NCBI GenBank assembly: GCA_902771595.1
Contig: CACXXH010000005.1
Location: 1-52,338 of the forward strand
Reading direction: 5' to 3'
Length of the DNA: 52,338 nucleotides
From: Fibrobacter succinogenes
GTDB taxonomy: Bacteria; Fibrobacterota; Fibrobacteria; Fibrobacterales; Fibrobacteraceae
The translations under genes were made by a program, and so were the position numbers. Each line of letters opens with the position of its first letter. Position 1 is the stretch's first letter. Positions 1 through 9,324 of the stretch are shown piece by piece. The notes below the pieces were generated by a model that saw only the letters and a program-made list of their open reading frames with translations, was not told the DNA's origin and did not search any database.

Positions 1-4
1 GTGG

Positions 5-1360
5 TTATTTCTGGAACAGCTTGGACTGGTATCCAAGACACTGGAATCCATTCTGGTTGATGATGGGAATAAGGGTGTTCGGAATCTGCAACTGCTTGCG
101 GACCCAGTAGCAGATGCTGGTCGACATGCCGAGCGTCTGCGTGTAATCCATCATCCGCTTAATGGCGGCGATGCAGAGTTCCCTTTCGGGAGCCGTGCGC
201 CCGCGTTGCTTGCGGTGATCGGCATTGCTGGGCTTCAGGTAAACTTCATACAGTTCACGTTCCAAATCCTTGTCAAAGTGTCCGAGCCATTGCCCGAGCA
301 TGGCCAGGTTTTCCATGCAGGCGGTCAAGAATTCCGGCTTGTAGTTGATGATGCCCGCATCGTGCAGCTTGTCGAAGAACTCCTTGATATGTTCGTCGGT
401 GAGGTACGGCATCACGATGGGCTGGATAAGTGCCGAGTTCGCCTGGATTCCGCGTTCGCGGCAGAGCTTCACAGATTGCAGGCGTTCGTCAATGGGGGCC
501 GCAAAGGGTTCCAGCAAGTTCCTGAACTCGGTGGGCATAATGGAAACGCTGGTGTTGAACTGCATCTTTCCCTTGAGTTGCTCGAAAAGGTCGAGGATGG
601 TTTCGCCTTCGTATTCGTACAGCAGGTGCTTAGGGCCGGATTTCGATGCGATAAAAAGCCTCGCATTGGAATCGGGATGCTTCTTGAAGTGTTCGATGAA
701 TTCCTTCAGAATCCTGTGCGCGATGCCGGTCTGCACCGTCGGTTCCTGGAACGCTTCCGTCTTGGGCGAGAAGTAGTAATAATGGTTCCAGTTCTTGCCG
801 CGGCTCAGTTCCACGATCTTCGCCTCGATTTCCTGCTTGCGCTCCGGAGCCTCCTCGATGGCGGTCGCGAGATCCTGCAAAAGGACATTCTTCTTGTGGA
901 TATCCTCTTCGGTCACCGGACCCCAAGGTTCCCCATTCATGTCTTCGAGCAGCTTGCGCACGTACAGGTGGTAGTTCTCGTAAGCGACCAACTTCTGTTC
1001 ATGAACGCCGTCGGTCACCAGGCAGTACTGGCAGCCGACATTGCAGCCCTTGATGGGATTGATTTCGAACGTGAGCGTCGGGCAGCGGCCCGTGTAGTTG
1101 TGAATTTCCGTCTGGACCTTTTCGGGGTCGATTTCTTCGAGATAGAGCTTCGATACGGGAATGACCGTCCTGTTCTTGACGCGTTCCATGAACACCTTGG
1201 AACCGCGCGTAAGGCCCTCGAGGGTACTTTCGGAGGGAGCAACTTTGACACCGAGATTATCCAAATACACCTTATCTACAACAGTAGGAGTAAAATCATT
1301 GAGGTTGTAGACATCCGTTTCATGAGAATAAAAAGGCTTAAATTCGACAAAATCTTTCAT
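5..1360 (-). CDS. Radical SAM protein, spore-photoproduct-lyase-like
   Basis: A 451-residue protein with a radical SAM cluster motif CNVGCQYC (CX3CX2C; cysteines at about residues 106, 110 and 113). These would bind the [4Fe-4S] cluster that cleaves S-adenosylmethionine. The stretch after it, with FSPKTEAF and ASKSGPKHLL, recalls spore photoproduct lyase-like radical SAM proteins, but the substrate cannot be read from the sequence. I chose the ATG at 1360 because an AAGAAGGA Shine-Dalgarno lies 9 bases upstream; a GTG 33 bases further out would also be in frame but would place that site inside the gene. The gene lies downstream of a strong terminator and is probably its own unit. The stop is five bases from the window edge. 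The radical SAM assignment is secure; the subfamily is a weak inference. Confidence 0.85.
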   Translation of the reverse strand: MKDFVEFKPFYSHETDVYNLNDFTPTVVDKVYLDNLGVKVAPSESTLEGLTRGSKVFMERVKNRTVIPVSKLYLEEIDPEKVQTEIHNYTGRCPTLTFEINPIKGCNVGCQYCLVTDGVHEQKLVAYENYHLYVRKLLEDMNGEPWGPVTEEDIHKKNVLLQDLATAIEEAPERKQEIEAKIVELSRGKNWNHYYYFSPKTEAFQEPTVQTGIAHRILKEFIEHFKKHPDSNARLFIASKSGPKHLLYEYEGETILDLFEQLKGKMQFNTSVSIMPTEFRNLLEPFAAPIDERLQSVKLCRERGIQANSALIQPIVMPYLTDEHIKEFFDKLHDAGIINYKPEFLTACMENLAMLGQWLGHFDKDLERELYEVYLKPSNADHRKQRGRTAPERELCIAAIKRMMDYTQTLGMSTSICYWVRKQLQIPNTLIPIINQNGFQCLGYQSKLFQK

Positions 1361-1448
1361 TTTTGCAATTCCTTCTTTTTGCACAAATTTCACTCGGATA
1401 ATAGCAAATTTGTACGAGTTTCAAACCCATTTTGTTCTTTTCAATACA

Positions 1449-1483
1449 AAAAAGGTTGTTTTCTGCTAGAAAACAACCTTTTT
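1449..1483 (-). terminator. Rho-independent terminator of the VWA gene
   Basis: A perfect 16-bp inverted repeat (1449-1464 with 1468-1483, loop GCT) whose arms end in a run of five A or T. It lies directly after the stop of the minus-strand VWA gene at 1502 and before the radical SAM gene, so it separates the two units. Confidence 0.9.
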
Positions 1484-1501
1484 CAATTTCTCGAGAGCAA
1501 T

Positions 1502-4500
1502 CTACCGTTTGATTCCCGTCTTGATGATGACCGTCTCCTTATAACCGTCTTCGAAGGTGAAGATGATTTTCCAGATATAGATTCCCGTACCAACCTTGCG
1601 CCCCTTATTGGAGCGCTGATCCCAATAAAGGAATCCCAAATTGGATCCATCTTCATTGTCTCGCAGCGGATTGTCCATTTCACCATCGTAACCGAACTTC
1701 TGTTCCATGTGGTTCACGAAAACCGATATCCCGTCAAAGATGTAGACATCCGCCGTATAGGGGGCCATCGCATTCACACTAATAGCCGAAAGGGCATCCG
1801 GAAGCTCTTCCCATTCGAAACCTCCCGGAGGAATCCATGTCGGATTCTCCCCTATTCCACTGACAGGCTGCAGCGGTTTTATTCCTGTAATGTAGACAAC
1901 ACCGTCCATGCCCCTGATTTCAACACCACCTCGACCGGGCGTATTTCCCGCCAAGTCCACAAATTCCGCCTCCGGGCTGGTTCTAAGGCAGAAACCTGTC
2001 GTGATGGAAAAGTCATCCAGAAGGAAAGTCCACTGCAAACCATTCCCATCGACAATCGGAGGAACCTTCGTGTTCAACGCATATGTGACCGTATCCTCAC
2101 ACGACGTCGAATAACGGAACAGGCCTTCCCACGCATTCTCGCCGCCGACATTCAAGATTGGTTCGGACATCTGGACAACCAGCGTATCGGGAGGTATTTC
2201 CGAATATGGATTCATGTACTTTTCAAGATTCAGCTTCTTCTGCCGTTTAGTCGCCCTGACAGGAACCGCACCTACCCTATCTTTCAGCACGACGTTTTCC
2301 AGCGTATTGGAACTGGTCGTCATGAAACTCAGATAAGGTTTCCGTACCGAATCAGCCATAGTCAAACCGTAGCGGAAGGGTTCATTTATATAAGCCTCGG
2401 TCCATTTCGCATCGTTTCTGCTTTTCTGGATATTCCATCCTTCCGCGAACCGCCATTCACCGCGATTGGAGTTCCAAAAGATGGAGTCAACACTCAGAAC
2501 TTTGTTGTCGCTTTCGTTCTTGAAATGAATTCTGACAAAATCGGCCTTGCCATCCAAATCCGAATCGTACATCTCCGCCAGATCGGCGATGAGGGAATAC
2601 ACGATAGAATCGCGATGGTTGAATTTCCGAGAATCATCAGGAATAGAATCCGTTACGAAAGACTTCACTTCACAGGCTCCCGTGACAGAATACCCGTTGC
2701 TAACGTAACGGACAGTCGCGCCCATCGCATCCGTCGCACGAAGGTAGTAGTGTATTACGGTAAAGTCCTGCGTATTGGCATGCAAAGTTCCATTCCAGGT
2801 GTCTTTTTCCGCAGAATAATTGAGAGGCAAAGTCCTGAAGATAATATCATTGTAGTCCTTGTAATACAGAGTCACGTCGTCGATTCCGTCGCTGTCGGTA
2901 ATCCGGAACGAGAATGTCTTCAAATCCGATGTAGAATCCTCGCACGTCACAGAGACGACATCGACAACAGGCATGTCGTTATCGATAAAGATGGTATACG
3001 GTTCCATGGACGGGGTTGGAATTCTCGGAGTCTTTCCTGTCTGTCCGGCCGTATCTGTCGCAGTGACATAAAAATCTAAACCGGGAGCAACAACGAGACT
3101 TGCAGGGATGCTGAATTCCCAAAGGCTGTCGCGAACATGCTGCATATTGTAACTCGTAAACTGTCCGCCCATGGCGTTCACCTCACGCAAGTACACATGC
3201 GCCGAAGCGATATCAAGCATCGATTTTATATATACGCCAATCGTCAGCGAGCTGTTCGCCGTTTGAGGATTGTTGACCAAGTTCCAAGTATCTTCCGTAA
3301 GCGAAATAGATGGCGGAAGCGACGCCTCGTTCCACTGAACAGTATCCCTAGCATTAATGTTGTTGAACGTCATGCCTATTACGACGTCATGCGTTTCCCC
3401 GTTCTGAACCGTATCGGGAGTCTGGTAGCAAACGAGATACTGCGAGAGGATGTTGTCGCGGATGACGGAGTAGAGGCCCGCCAGTTCGCTAGCATCGCTA
3501 GCCATGGAGAACGTTCCTCCCGTATTCCTGGCAAGTTCCTGCAGCGGATATTTTACTGTTGACTCGAGTGCGATAGAATAGATGTTGGTATTGTTCTGAT
3601 TTGCATAATCAATCACGGCGTTTATATTTTTCCCACTAGTGCCATCGGATCCATCCGAAAAGATGATGACCGCTGTCGGGTTAATTTCACCAACGATTTG
3701 CTTTACTCCGACATACGCACCCGAGGTGATATTCGTCGAGCCGCCAGCCTTAACGCTATCTATAGCATTTAGCAGTAGCGCTTTATCGGCAGTCATGGTC
3801 TGGTGGACTATGACAGAATCAACCATGATGGAATCCTTCGAATCAGCGGAAGCATTGGGATCCTTTACCTTGATGAAGCCAACGAAACCGACAATAGCCG
3901 TCCTGTCATAGGGGCTCATTCTATCTACAAAATCGCGCATGGCCTCGAGCGCCTTGGTCATACGATTGTTGGTTAGCATTGAACCACTCTGGTCTACAAC
4001 GAGAGCGACGGATATACCGGTAACCTTTTGAATGCTCGTAACCTGCGCATTAATCTTTTGGCCATCTTCCGTCAAAATAAAATCGCGAGAAGTCAATCCG
4101 TTGAAGGCATGCCCATTCTGGAGATCCGTAACGGAAACCTGCGCACAAATTTGAGGGTAATTGTTCAGGTCGAGTTTCGATATCTGCACCGAAGGCCGCG
4201 CCGCCGTATCTACGGCAAATACCGCCCTGACTGAACATACGGAATCTTCTTGGAGGATGGTAGTCCTGCTCTCGTCCGGCTTGTCGATTTCGAGATTGCC
4301 CATGATTGAAGCCCAGTTCTTGAAAACGTAACCTCCGTGCGGCCAAGCATTGACGACAGTCTTGCTCCCCGGACTGACAGATACATCACCAGACGGGCTA
4401 ATAAGACCGCCCTTGGAGCTTTCTACGTTCAACTTATAGGGCATCGAAATCCACGCCGCAAAAGACTTGTTCGGAATAATGACAGAACTGTCTCGAAGCG

Positions 4501-6256
4501 TCCAATAAAGCGGCTCGCCCGGCGTTCCCTTAACAAGGATAGCGGTAGCCCCTTTTACCTTACTTTCTGTGGAACCATTCTCGAAAGTGTCATCGTTCCC
4601 GTAATCCCGGAAAAACGCACATAGCGAATCGACAGGTTCAAACCGGACGACATAGGCGTTGGTGTCGGGCGGAGTCCAGGTGAAACGGATTGCCGACTTG
4701 GTAGATTCATTGTAATAATTGTCCTGGAAGTTGAAGGTCTTTTTCGTTCCGCTAAGTGTGTAAATCTGGCTCTGCTTGAACACGGCCTTCAATTCGGCAT
4801 TGCCGTTGACACTCGCAAACGTATATGGCGCTTCAAGATCATCCACCGAAGGCGTTCCAAGTACCACCTGCCAGTTAGAAAAACGATATCCCGAATCCGC
4901 CTTGGCACCAATCGAATACTTGGAACCAGCATAAGCCATCGTATACCCCGTATCCGGAAGGGCCTTTCCGTTCCCAGCGGAACCGAGCGTAAGTTTGAAC
5001 GGCTGCGTTGCGTAACTGATATAGAAGGGATTGTCGTTCTTTTTATACTTATAAACGACTATACACACGGTATCCCCGGCAGTGAGGTTCAATGTTTTAC
5101 TATAAGTACCGACGAACCTCGACGAAACCGTCAGGGTATCATAATTGGTCTTTTTATACTGGAGGTAATAGAGGGAATCCTGTAGAGCGTCGTTTGACAC
5201 GACAATGTTAAACGACCCTGTACTCGGAGCGACAAAAACGAACCTGACGCCAACATGCCCGTGCGAGACCTTCTTCGCATAGGTATTTTCGGCAAAGTTG
5301 TATCGGGTCGGAATAGCTGTAATGGAATAGATTTCACCCGGCCGGAAAGTCGCCTTCACTTTACAGTCACTGAGAACGTGCATTACCCGGGTCGTATCTT
5401 TCTTGGGATTCTCGATATCGCAGGAACCCGAAACCTTTTCCCAATGATCAAAGACGTTATCCGAATCCGGAACGGCGTATATTTTGATGGAATCGTTTTC
5501 AATGACCTTGGTAAAAGTCCGCGTTATGCCAGCAGAATCAATCGCCCAAGCCCTACCCGAGGAATCAACGGCAACCATTCCGTTTCCCGTATGCGAAGCG
5601 CTTATGCCGTATGTCTTAGATAGCCGAAGGAATATGGAATCCTTCATATAGACATTGGGATAACCCGTAACATAGATTAAGATATAGTTTTTCTTATTCG
5701 GTTCAGTGGAGTAGAAACACCTGCGATTATAACACGCTCTCCCTTTAGCAGAAGGTTTTGTGAAAGTCGAATCGTCTCCGAAGTTTACTAATCCAAAATT
5801 TTGTTCGTTACTGTAGGTGTGCGCGTACTGCACCTCCTCTTTAGCGTCAATATACAATCGCAGTCCGTAACTGCCTATACCAGCTGTCGGATAGGGAACA
5901 TGAACACTCTGCTCATAAAAATCGTATTTCGTCAGCTCTTCAGTCAATTTATAAATGGGGAGAGTCTGGGTTACCATCCTTATGGTGGCAGAATCTGTAA
6001 ACGGGATAAACCCAGTCGAATCGGCAGTGGCATTGACAATCTTCCCCTGCCCGGAAACGAGTTCCCACTTGATGAAGTTTTCTCCGTAATTGAGCCGCTT
6101 ACGAGCTGCGATGGAAGCGGTATCGCCAATGGAAGACGCTATAGAAACCGAATCCCCCTCAATAAGAATATTTGCGGAAGCATCCACGGCAAAAGCCGCA
6201 AAAAATCCCATAGCAAAAACTATGGAACGTACAAGTGTTCGTATTTTAGCACCCAC
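1502..6256 (-). CDS. Large secreted von Willebrand factor A protein with InlB-like repeats and C-terminal sorting domain
   Basis: A 1584-residue exported protein. A signal peptide (hydrophobic run IVFAMGFFAAFAVDASA) occupies the first ~28 residues. Three divergent InlB B-type repeats lie near residues 255-305, 424-492 and 605-680, each ending in a phrase like FDHWEK, FSNWQV or FKNWAS followed by ..KAVF. A von Willebrand A domain (~740-930) has an intact MIDAS: DQSGS near residue 754, a following Thr (GGSTNITSG) and FSDGSDG. The end (IYIWKIIFTFEDGYKETVIIK) resembles the type IX-style C-terminal sorting domains of Bacteroidetes and Fibrobacter. The start is a GTG preceded by GAGGG. It is likely a cell-surface or secreted adhesin or scaffold; the ligand is unknown. 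It is transcribed alone. Confidence 0.88.
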   Translation of the reverse strand: MGAKIRTLVRSIVFAMGFFAAFAVDASANILIEGDSVSIASSIGDTASIAARKRLNYGENFIKWELVSGQGKIVNATADSTGFIPFTDSATIRMVTQTLPIYKLTEELTKYDFYEQSVHVPYPTAGIGSYGLRLYIDAKEEVQYAHTYSNEQNFGLVNFGDDSTFTKPSAKGRACYNRRCFYSTEPNKKNYILIYVTGYPNVYMKDSIFLRLSKTYGISASHTGNGMVAVDSSGRAWAIDSAGITRTFTKVIENDSIKIYAVPDSDNVFDHWEKVSGSCDIENPKKDTTRVMHVLSDCKVKATFRPGEIYSITAIPTRYNFAENTYAKKVSHGHVGVRFVFVAPSTGSFNIVVSNDALQDSLYYLQYKKTNYDTLTVSSRFVGTYSKTLNLTAGDTVCIVVYKYKKNDNPFYISYATQPFKLTLGSAGNGKALPDTGYTMAYAGSKYSIGAKADSGYRFSNWQVVLGTPSVDDLEAPYTFASVNGNAELKAVFKQSQIYTLSGTKKTFNFQDNYYNESTKSAIRFTWTPPDTNAYVVRFEPVDSLCAFFRDYGNDDTFENGSTESKVKGATAILVKGTPGEPLYWTLRDSSVIIPNKSFAAWISMPYKLNVESSKGGLISPSGDVSVSPGSKTVVNAWPHGGYVFKNWASIMGNLEIDKPDESRTTILQEDSVCSVRAVFAVDTAARPSVQISKLDLNNYPQICAQVSVTDLQNGHAFNGLTSRDFILTEDGQKINAQVTSIQKVTGISVALVVDQSGSMLTNNRMTKALEAMRDFVDRMSPYDRTAIVGFVGFIKVKDPNASADSKDSIMVDSVIVHQTMTADKALLLNAIDSVKAGGSTNITSGAYVGVKQIVGEINPTAVIIFSDGSDGTSGKNINAVIDYANQNNTNIYSIALESTVKYPLQELARNTGGTFSMASDASELAGLYSVIRDNILSQYLVCYQTPDTVQNGETHDVVIGMTFNNINARDTVQWNEASLPPSISLTEDTWNLVNNPQTANSSLTIGVYIKSMLDIASAHVYLREVNAMGGQFTSYNMQHVRDSLWEFSIPASLVVAPGLDFYVTATDTAGQTGKTPRIPTPSMEPYTIFIDNDMPVVDVVSVTCEDSTSDLKTFSFRITDSDGIDDVTLYYKDYNDIIFRTLPLNYSAEKDTWNGTLHANTQDFTVIHYYLRATDAMGATVRYVSNGYSVTGACEVKSFVTDSIPDDSRKFNHRDSIVYSLIADLAEMYDSDLDGKADFVRIHFKNESDNKVLSVDSIFWNSNRGEWRFAEGWNIQKSRNDAKWTEAYINEPFRYGLTMADSVRKPYLSFMTTSSNTLENVVLKDRVGAVPVRATKRQKKLNLEKYMNPYSEIPPDTLVVQMSEPILNVGGENAWEGLFRYSTSCEDTVTYALNTKVPPIVDGNGLQWTFLLDDFSITTGFCLRTSPEAEFVDLAGNTPGRGGVEIRGMDGVVYITGIKPLQPVSGIGENPTWIPPGGFEWEELPDALSAISVNAMAPYTADVYIFDGISVFVNHMEQKFGYDGEMDNPLRDNEDGSNLGFLYWDQRSNKGRKVGTGIYIWKIIFTFEDGYKETVIIKTGIKR

Positions 6257-6353
6257 TTTGCCCTCATTCCCCTAAATTACCCCAAAAATCGCCAATTCCA
6301 GCGACTACAAACAAAATATATAATTTATTTCGAATTTGTTACAAAAATTTTTC

Positions 6354-6392
6354 AAAAAAAGAAACCCGTCCGCCCCAATCGGGGCAAACGGG
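6354..6392 (-). terminator. Terminator of rubrerythrin
   Basis: Hairpin formed by CCCGT..GCCCC and GGGGC..ACGGG (6365-6392, loop AATC, one 2x2 internal loop). It is followed on the minus strand by TTTCTTTTTTT. It lies between the rubrerythrin stop and the start of the VWA gene. Confidence 0.8.
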
Positions 6393-6422
6393 CGAAATTT
6401 GCTAAAAAAGCCGTAAATAATT

Positions 6423-6962
6423 TTAGTAGTTTTCAGCAGTGACTTCGAAGAAGGACTGCGGATGGGCGCACACCGGGCATGCGGCCGGAGCCTTGGTGCC
6501 GACGACGATGTGGCCGCAGTTGCGGCATTCCCACACCTTGACTTCGCTCTTCTCGAACACGGCGGCGGTCTCCACGTTCTTGAGGAGGGCGCGGTAGCGT
6601 TCTTCGTGGCGCTTTTCGATAGCGGCGACCATGCGGAACTTGTTGGCGAGAGCCTTGAAGCCTTCTTCTTCGGCGGTCTTCGCGAAACCTTCGTACATGT
6701 CGGTCCATTCGTAGTTCTCGCCATCGGCGGCGGCTTTCAGGTTTTCGGCTGTGTCACCGATGCCTTCGAGTTCCTTGAACCACAGCTTGGCGTGTTCCTT
6801 CTCGTTATCGGCAGTCTTCAGGAAGAGTTCGGCAATCTGCTCGAAACCATCCTTCTTGGCGCGGCTAGCGAAGTAGGTGTACTTGTTGCGGGCCTGGGAT
6901 TCGCCTGCGAATGCGGCCTGGAGATTCTTTTCGGTCTGGGTTCCGGCGTATTTGTTTGCCAT
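6423..6962 (-). CDS. rbr: Rubrerythrin
   Basis: A 179-residue rubrerythrin, a non-haem iron peroxidase that protects anaerobes against hydrogen peroxide in the cytoplasm. The N-terminal ferritin-like diiron domain shows the helix motifs [22 protein letters not shown] and IEKRHEERY. The C-terminal rubredoxin-like domain has two CxxC pairs (ECRNCG and ACPVCA) for one iron. The ATG at 6962 has AAGGA 7 bases upstream; the frame runs 26 codons further but without a better site. It is divergent from the TIGR02147 gene, and the palindrome at 7041-7059 sits in the shared spacer. That palindrome could act on this gene, for example as a peroxide-responsive operator, but this is inference. Confidence 0.96.
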   Translation of the reverse strand: MANKYAGTQTEKNLQAAFAGESQARNKYTYFASRAKKDGFEQIAELFLKTADNEKEHAKLWFKELEGIGDTAENLKAAADGENYEWTDMYEGFAKTAEEEGFKALANKFRMVAAIEKRHEERYRALLKNVETAAVFEKSEVKVWECRNCGHIVVGTKAPAACPVCAHPQSFFEVTAENY

Positions 6963-7040
6963 ATTGTATCCTTTTGTGAATGGTGTCTCTGTCATGCCAA
7001 TATAGATATTTTGGGACGGCGGAGACGAAAAAAAAGTCAA

Positions 7041-7059
7041 ATGATACGCAACGTATCAT
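7041..7059. promoter_or_regulatory. Perfect palindrome ATGATACG-CAA-CGTATCAT, candidate operator
   Basis: Two 8-bp arms in perfect inverted repeat around CAA, in the spacer between the divergent rubrerythrin and TIGR02147 genes. The arm recurs singly at 7123-7130, and its core GTATCAT appears twice before the other TIGR02147 gene. The form is that of a dimeric repressor or activator site; which protein binds is unknown. Confidence 0.6.
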
Positions 7060-7122
7060 TCCGATAAAAATACTGAAAATTTATTTGACTTTTTGCTGTT
7101 TTTTCTTCAAAAACTGATATTT

Positions 7123-7167
7123 CGTATCATTCAAGGTATTGCCTCCGAAGGTTTTTTAAGGTATATT
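7123..7167 (+). promoter_or_regulatory. CGTATCAT half-site and TATATT -10 box of the first TIGR02147 gene
   Basis: CGTATCAT at 7123-7130 is followed 31 bases later by TATATT at 7162-7167, preceded by TTTTTTAAGG. The TATATT ends only 6 bases before the ATG, so the transcript would have almost no leader. The second TIGR02147 gene repeats the order half-site, T-rich AGG element, TATATT with a 29-base gap. Confidence 0.55.
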
Positions 7168-7173
7168 ATAGAC

Positions 7174-8007
7174 ATGAAGCCGATTATCGAATACAAAGAC
7201 TACCGCAAATACATGCAAGACTTCTACGATGAACGCAAACGTACGGGCGCATTCTCGTGGAGGGAATTCTCGAAACTTGCCGGGTTCACCTCCCCCACAT
7301 ACATCAAGCTGGTGTGCGAAGGGAAGAGCGGCCTGAGCAAGATCAAGACACCGCAGGTATCCAAGGCGATGGGCCTGAGCGGATACGAAGAGGAATACTT
7401 TTTGCTCCTCGTCATGTTCGCCAAGGCAACCAGGGATGCCGACAAGAAGGCGATTCTTCTCAAGCTGGAGAAAATCGCCATCGAGCACAAGGTGCGCGTG
7501 ATTGACAGCGACGCATTCCAATACTACGAATCGTGGAAATATCCCGTCATTCGCGAACTCGCCCCGATGATGCCCGGCGCCCAGCCCCGCAAACTCGCCG
7601 ACGAATGCAAAGAGTACGTTTCTGCCGAAGAAGTCCGCGACATCCTCGCCTTTTTGGTGAAAGCCGGATTTTTAAAGAAGAACGGCGAAAAAAATTATTC
7701 GCAAACCGAGAAGGCCGTTATCGGATCTGCAGAAGCGCTCCCTATCGCCATTCGCGCCATGCACAAGGAAATGGGCAACATGGCCGTTCGCGCCGTAGAC
7801 CGCTACAACGCGAACGAACGCTATTTCACCGGAATGACCATCGGCGTGAACGAAACCAACTACACGCGCATCGTTGCAGAAATCGATGCCTGCGCCAAGA
7901 AAATCGCAGCCATCGCAAACGAAGGCGAAAACTTAAACCAGGTCTACGGCCTGAACTTCCAACTTTTTCCATTTACAAACAAAATCGAAGGAGAGTCCCA
8001 TGCTTAA
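7174..8007 (+). CDS. TIGR02147 family protein (Fibrobacter paralogous family), copy 1
   Basis: A 277-residue cytoplasmic protein without signal peptide or membrane segment. It is strongly similar over its whole length to the protein at 18929: MKPI.EY.DYR.YMQDFY, WREFSK.AGF.SP.Y.KLVCEGKS.LS, AMGLSG.E..YF, RVIDSD.F.YYES, RELAP.MPGA and QVY.LN.QLFP are shared. The N-terminal stretch (residues ~28-70) reads like a helix-turn-helix, which fits the idea that this family (also seen as DUF4423 in Bdellovibrio) is regulatory. I start at the ATG at 7174, which aligns exactly with copy 2. The last 8 bases overlap the downstream lipoprotein gene, whose Shine-Dalgarno (GGAGAG) lies inside this gene, so the two are translationally coupled. 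The exact function is unknown. Confidence 0.9.
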   Translation: MKPIIEYKDYRKYMQDFYDERKRTGAFSWREFSKLAGFTSPTYIKLVCEGKSGLSKIKTPQVSKAMGLSGYEEEYFLLLVMFAKATRDADKKAILLKLEKIAIEHKVRVIDSDAFQYYESWKYPVIRELAPMMPGAQPRKLADECKEYVSAEEVRDILAFLVKAGFLKKNGEKNYSQTEKAVIGSAEALPIAIRAMHKEMGNMAVRAVDRYNANERYFTGMTIGVNETNYTRIVAEIDACAKKIAAIANEGENLNQVYGLNFQLFPFTNKIEGESHA

Positions 8008-9163
8008 CCACAAACATAATCTCTATCTCACGGGGGCATTTGCCCTTTGTGCACTTTCCGCGTGTTCCACGGATAGCCTATCGACAGCCGGATCGACAAC
8101 CATGCCCAACGCTGAAGCCAAAAGAATCATATACCACACTGATTCCTTAAGTGTCGTTTCGCTCAACGGTATCCAGATAAACGCCTATTCCGCCGAAAAG
8201 GGCGTCACGATCACCTGCGAAGAAGACCAGAAGTTCTACGACGCCAGAGTCAAGGTAAACGACGACAACCGCGTAGAAAAGTACCTATCGCTGCATAAAT
8301 TCGGAAACGACTGCGACAGCATATTCAACGTGTTCAAGATGTCCTGCGGATCCGACAACGCACAGTTGGCTGGTACCTGTGACGAAAGCGGCAATCTGGA
8401 AACATATTGTACCTACACGGACAACAATACAGACTACGTCGACCTCATGACCGAACTCTGGCAACAGTCCAACAAGCCATGCAACCAATTCGAATACATC
8501 AACATGCTGCATACGCTAGACCGGTATACGGAACAGTTCACGGACGACCCCACGGAACTCTCGTTCGACAGCCACGTGCTAGCCTACCACGGGAACATGG
8601 ATTTCGACAAATTGATCGCAGCCATGACAGAAATCGATGAAGAGACTCAAAACCTCAAAAACCCAAGAATTAGGGAACTTTCCGCCAACGATATTCCCAA
8701 ATACTTCCCCATGACGGCAACCATCGCCAAGGACAACATCCACAAAGGCAACTGCAAGACCTATATCGTTTTCGATTATGATGCATCCCAACCTACAGGA
8801 CATGCCCTGACAAGGATTTCCAAGGACACCATCGAAATAACGAGCATCGGCAAGGGTGGCATGGGTATAAGCACTAACGCATACTTCCCCGTCGCGTTCC
8901 TTGTCCAAGATTGCGAAGGGCTCATTGACGAGAACTCCACTGTCATAAGCAAGAGCTACATTGCCAAGACATGGTGCTCTCCCCTAATCAGCAAAACCAC
9001 GGAAGAACTCCAAGAAGAATTCATGGACGAAGACGGCGAATGGCACTGGCCGTCCCCCGACGACTGGCAGTCAACATACAAGCCCAACCCCAACTGCGGA
9101 GAAAATGGGCACGGGGACGTAGACGCCTACGGCGAATGGTACCGCGCTGATCTAAAGGAATAA
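8000..9163 (+). CDS. Lipoprotein with four-cysteine scaffold, TIGR02147-coupled
   Basis: A 387-residue predicted lipoprotein. The signal peptide ends in the lipobox LSAC with the lipidated cysteine at residue 22. After it come a Ser/Thr-rich linker and a region with the cysteine order C73 (ITCEED), C116 (FKMSC), C137 (ETYC) and C161. The same order is found in the lipoproteins at 19753 and 20455. A further ~225 acidic residues with more cysteines (NCK, DCE, WCS, NCG) have no counterpart in those two. The start ATG overlaps the end of the TIGR02147 gene and has GGAGAG upstream. A terminator follows. It probably sits in the envelope and is disulphide-stabilised; I do not recognise a catalytic motif. 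Confidence 0.85.
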   Translation: MLNHKHNLYLTGAFALCALSACSTDSLSTAGSTTMPNAEAKRIIYHTDSLSVVSLNGIQINAYSAEKGVTITCEEDQKFYDARVKVNDDNRVEKYLSLHKFGNDCDSIFNVFKMSCGSDNAQLAGTCDESGNLETYCTYTDNNTDYVDLMTELWQQSNKPCNQFEYINMLHTLDRYTEQFTDDPTELSFDSHVLAYHGNMDFDKLIAAMTEIDEETQNLKNPRIRELSANDIPKYFPMTATIAKDNIHKGNCKTYIVFDYDASQPTGHALTRISKDTIEITSIGKGGMGISTNAYFPVAFLVQDCEGLIDENSTVISKSYIAKTWCSPLISKTTEELQEEFMDEDGEWHWPSPDDWQSTYKPNPNCGENGHGDVDAYGEWYRADLKE

Positions 9164-9206
9164 GAAAGCCCCCGTCAAGTCAGAGGGGAGACAATGGTGG
9201 CTTCTC

Positions 9207-9234
9207 ACCCTCGCGCAAGCGAGGGTCTTTTTTT
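9207..9234 (+). terminator. Terminator after TIGR02147-lipoprotein operon 1
   Basis: An 8-bp perfect stem ACCCTCGC/GCGAGGGT closed by a GCAA tetraloop (GNRA type) and followed by CTTTTTTTT. It ends the first cassette 44 bases after the lipoprotein stop. Confidence 0.92.
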
Positions 9235-9324
9235 GTGGTATGAGGATGAGTTCTGCATAACACCAGTTTTAATGCTATGCAAGAATTTGACTATCTTTTC
9301 ATGTGGTTGTTTAGGGTATCGAAC

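Noticed and set aside
206..3079. A 957-codon open frame on the plus strand
   Set aside because: It runs antisense through the radical SAM gene and into the VWA gene, crosses a strong terminator, and has no family-like motifs or ribosome-binding site; it is a by-product of codon bias.
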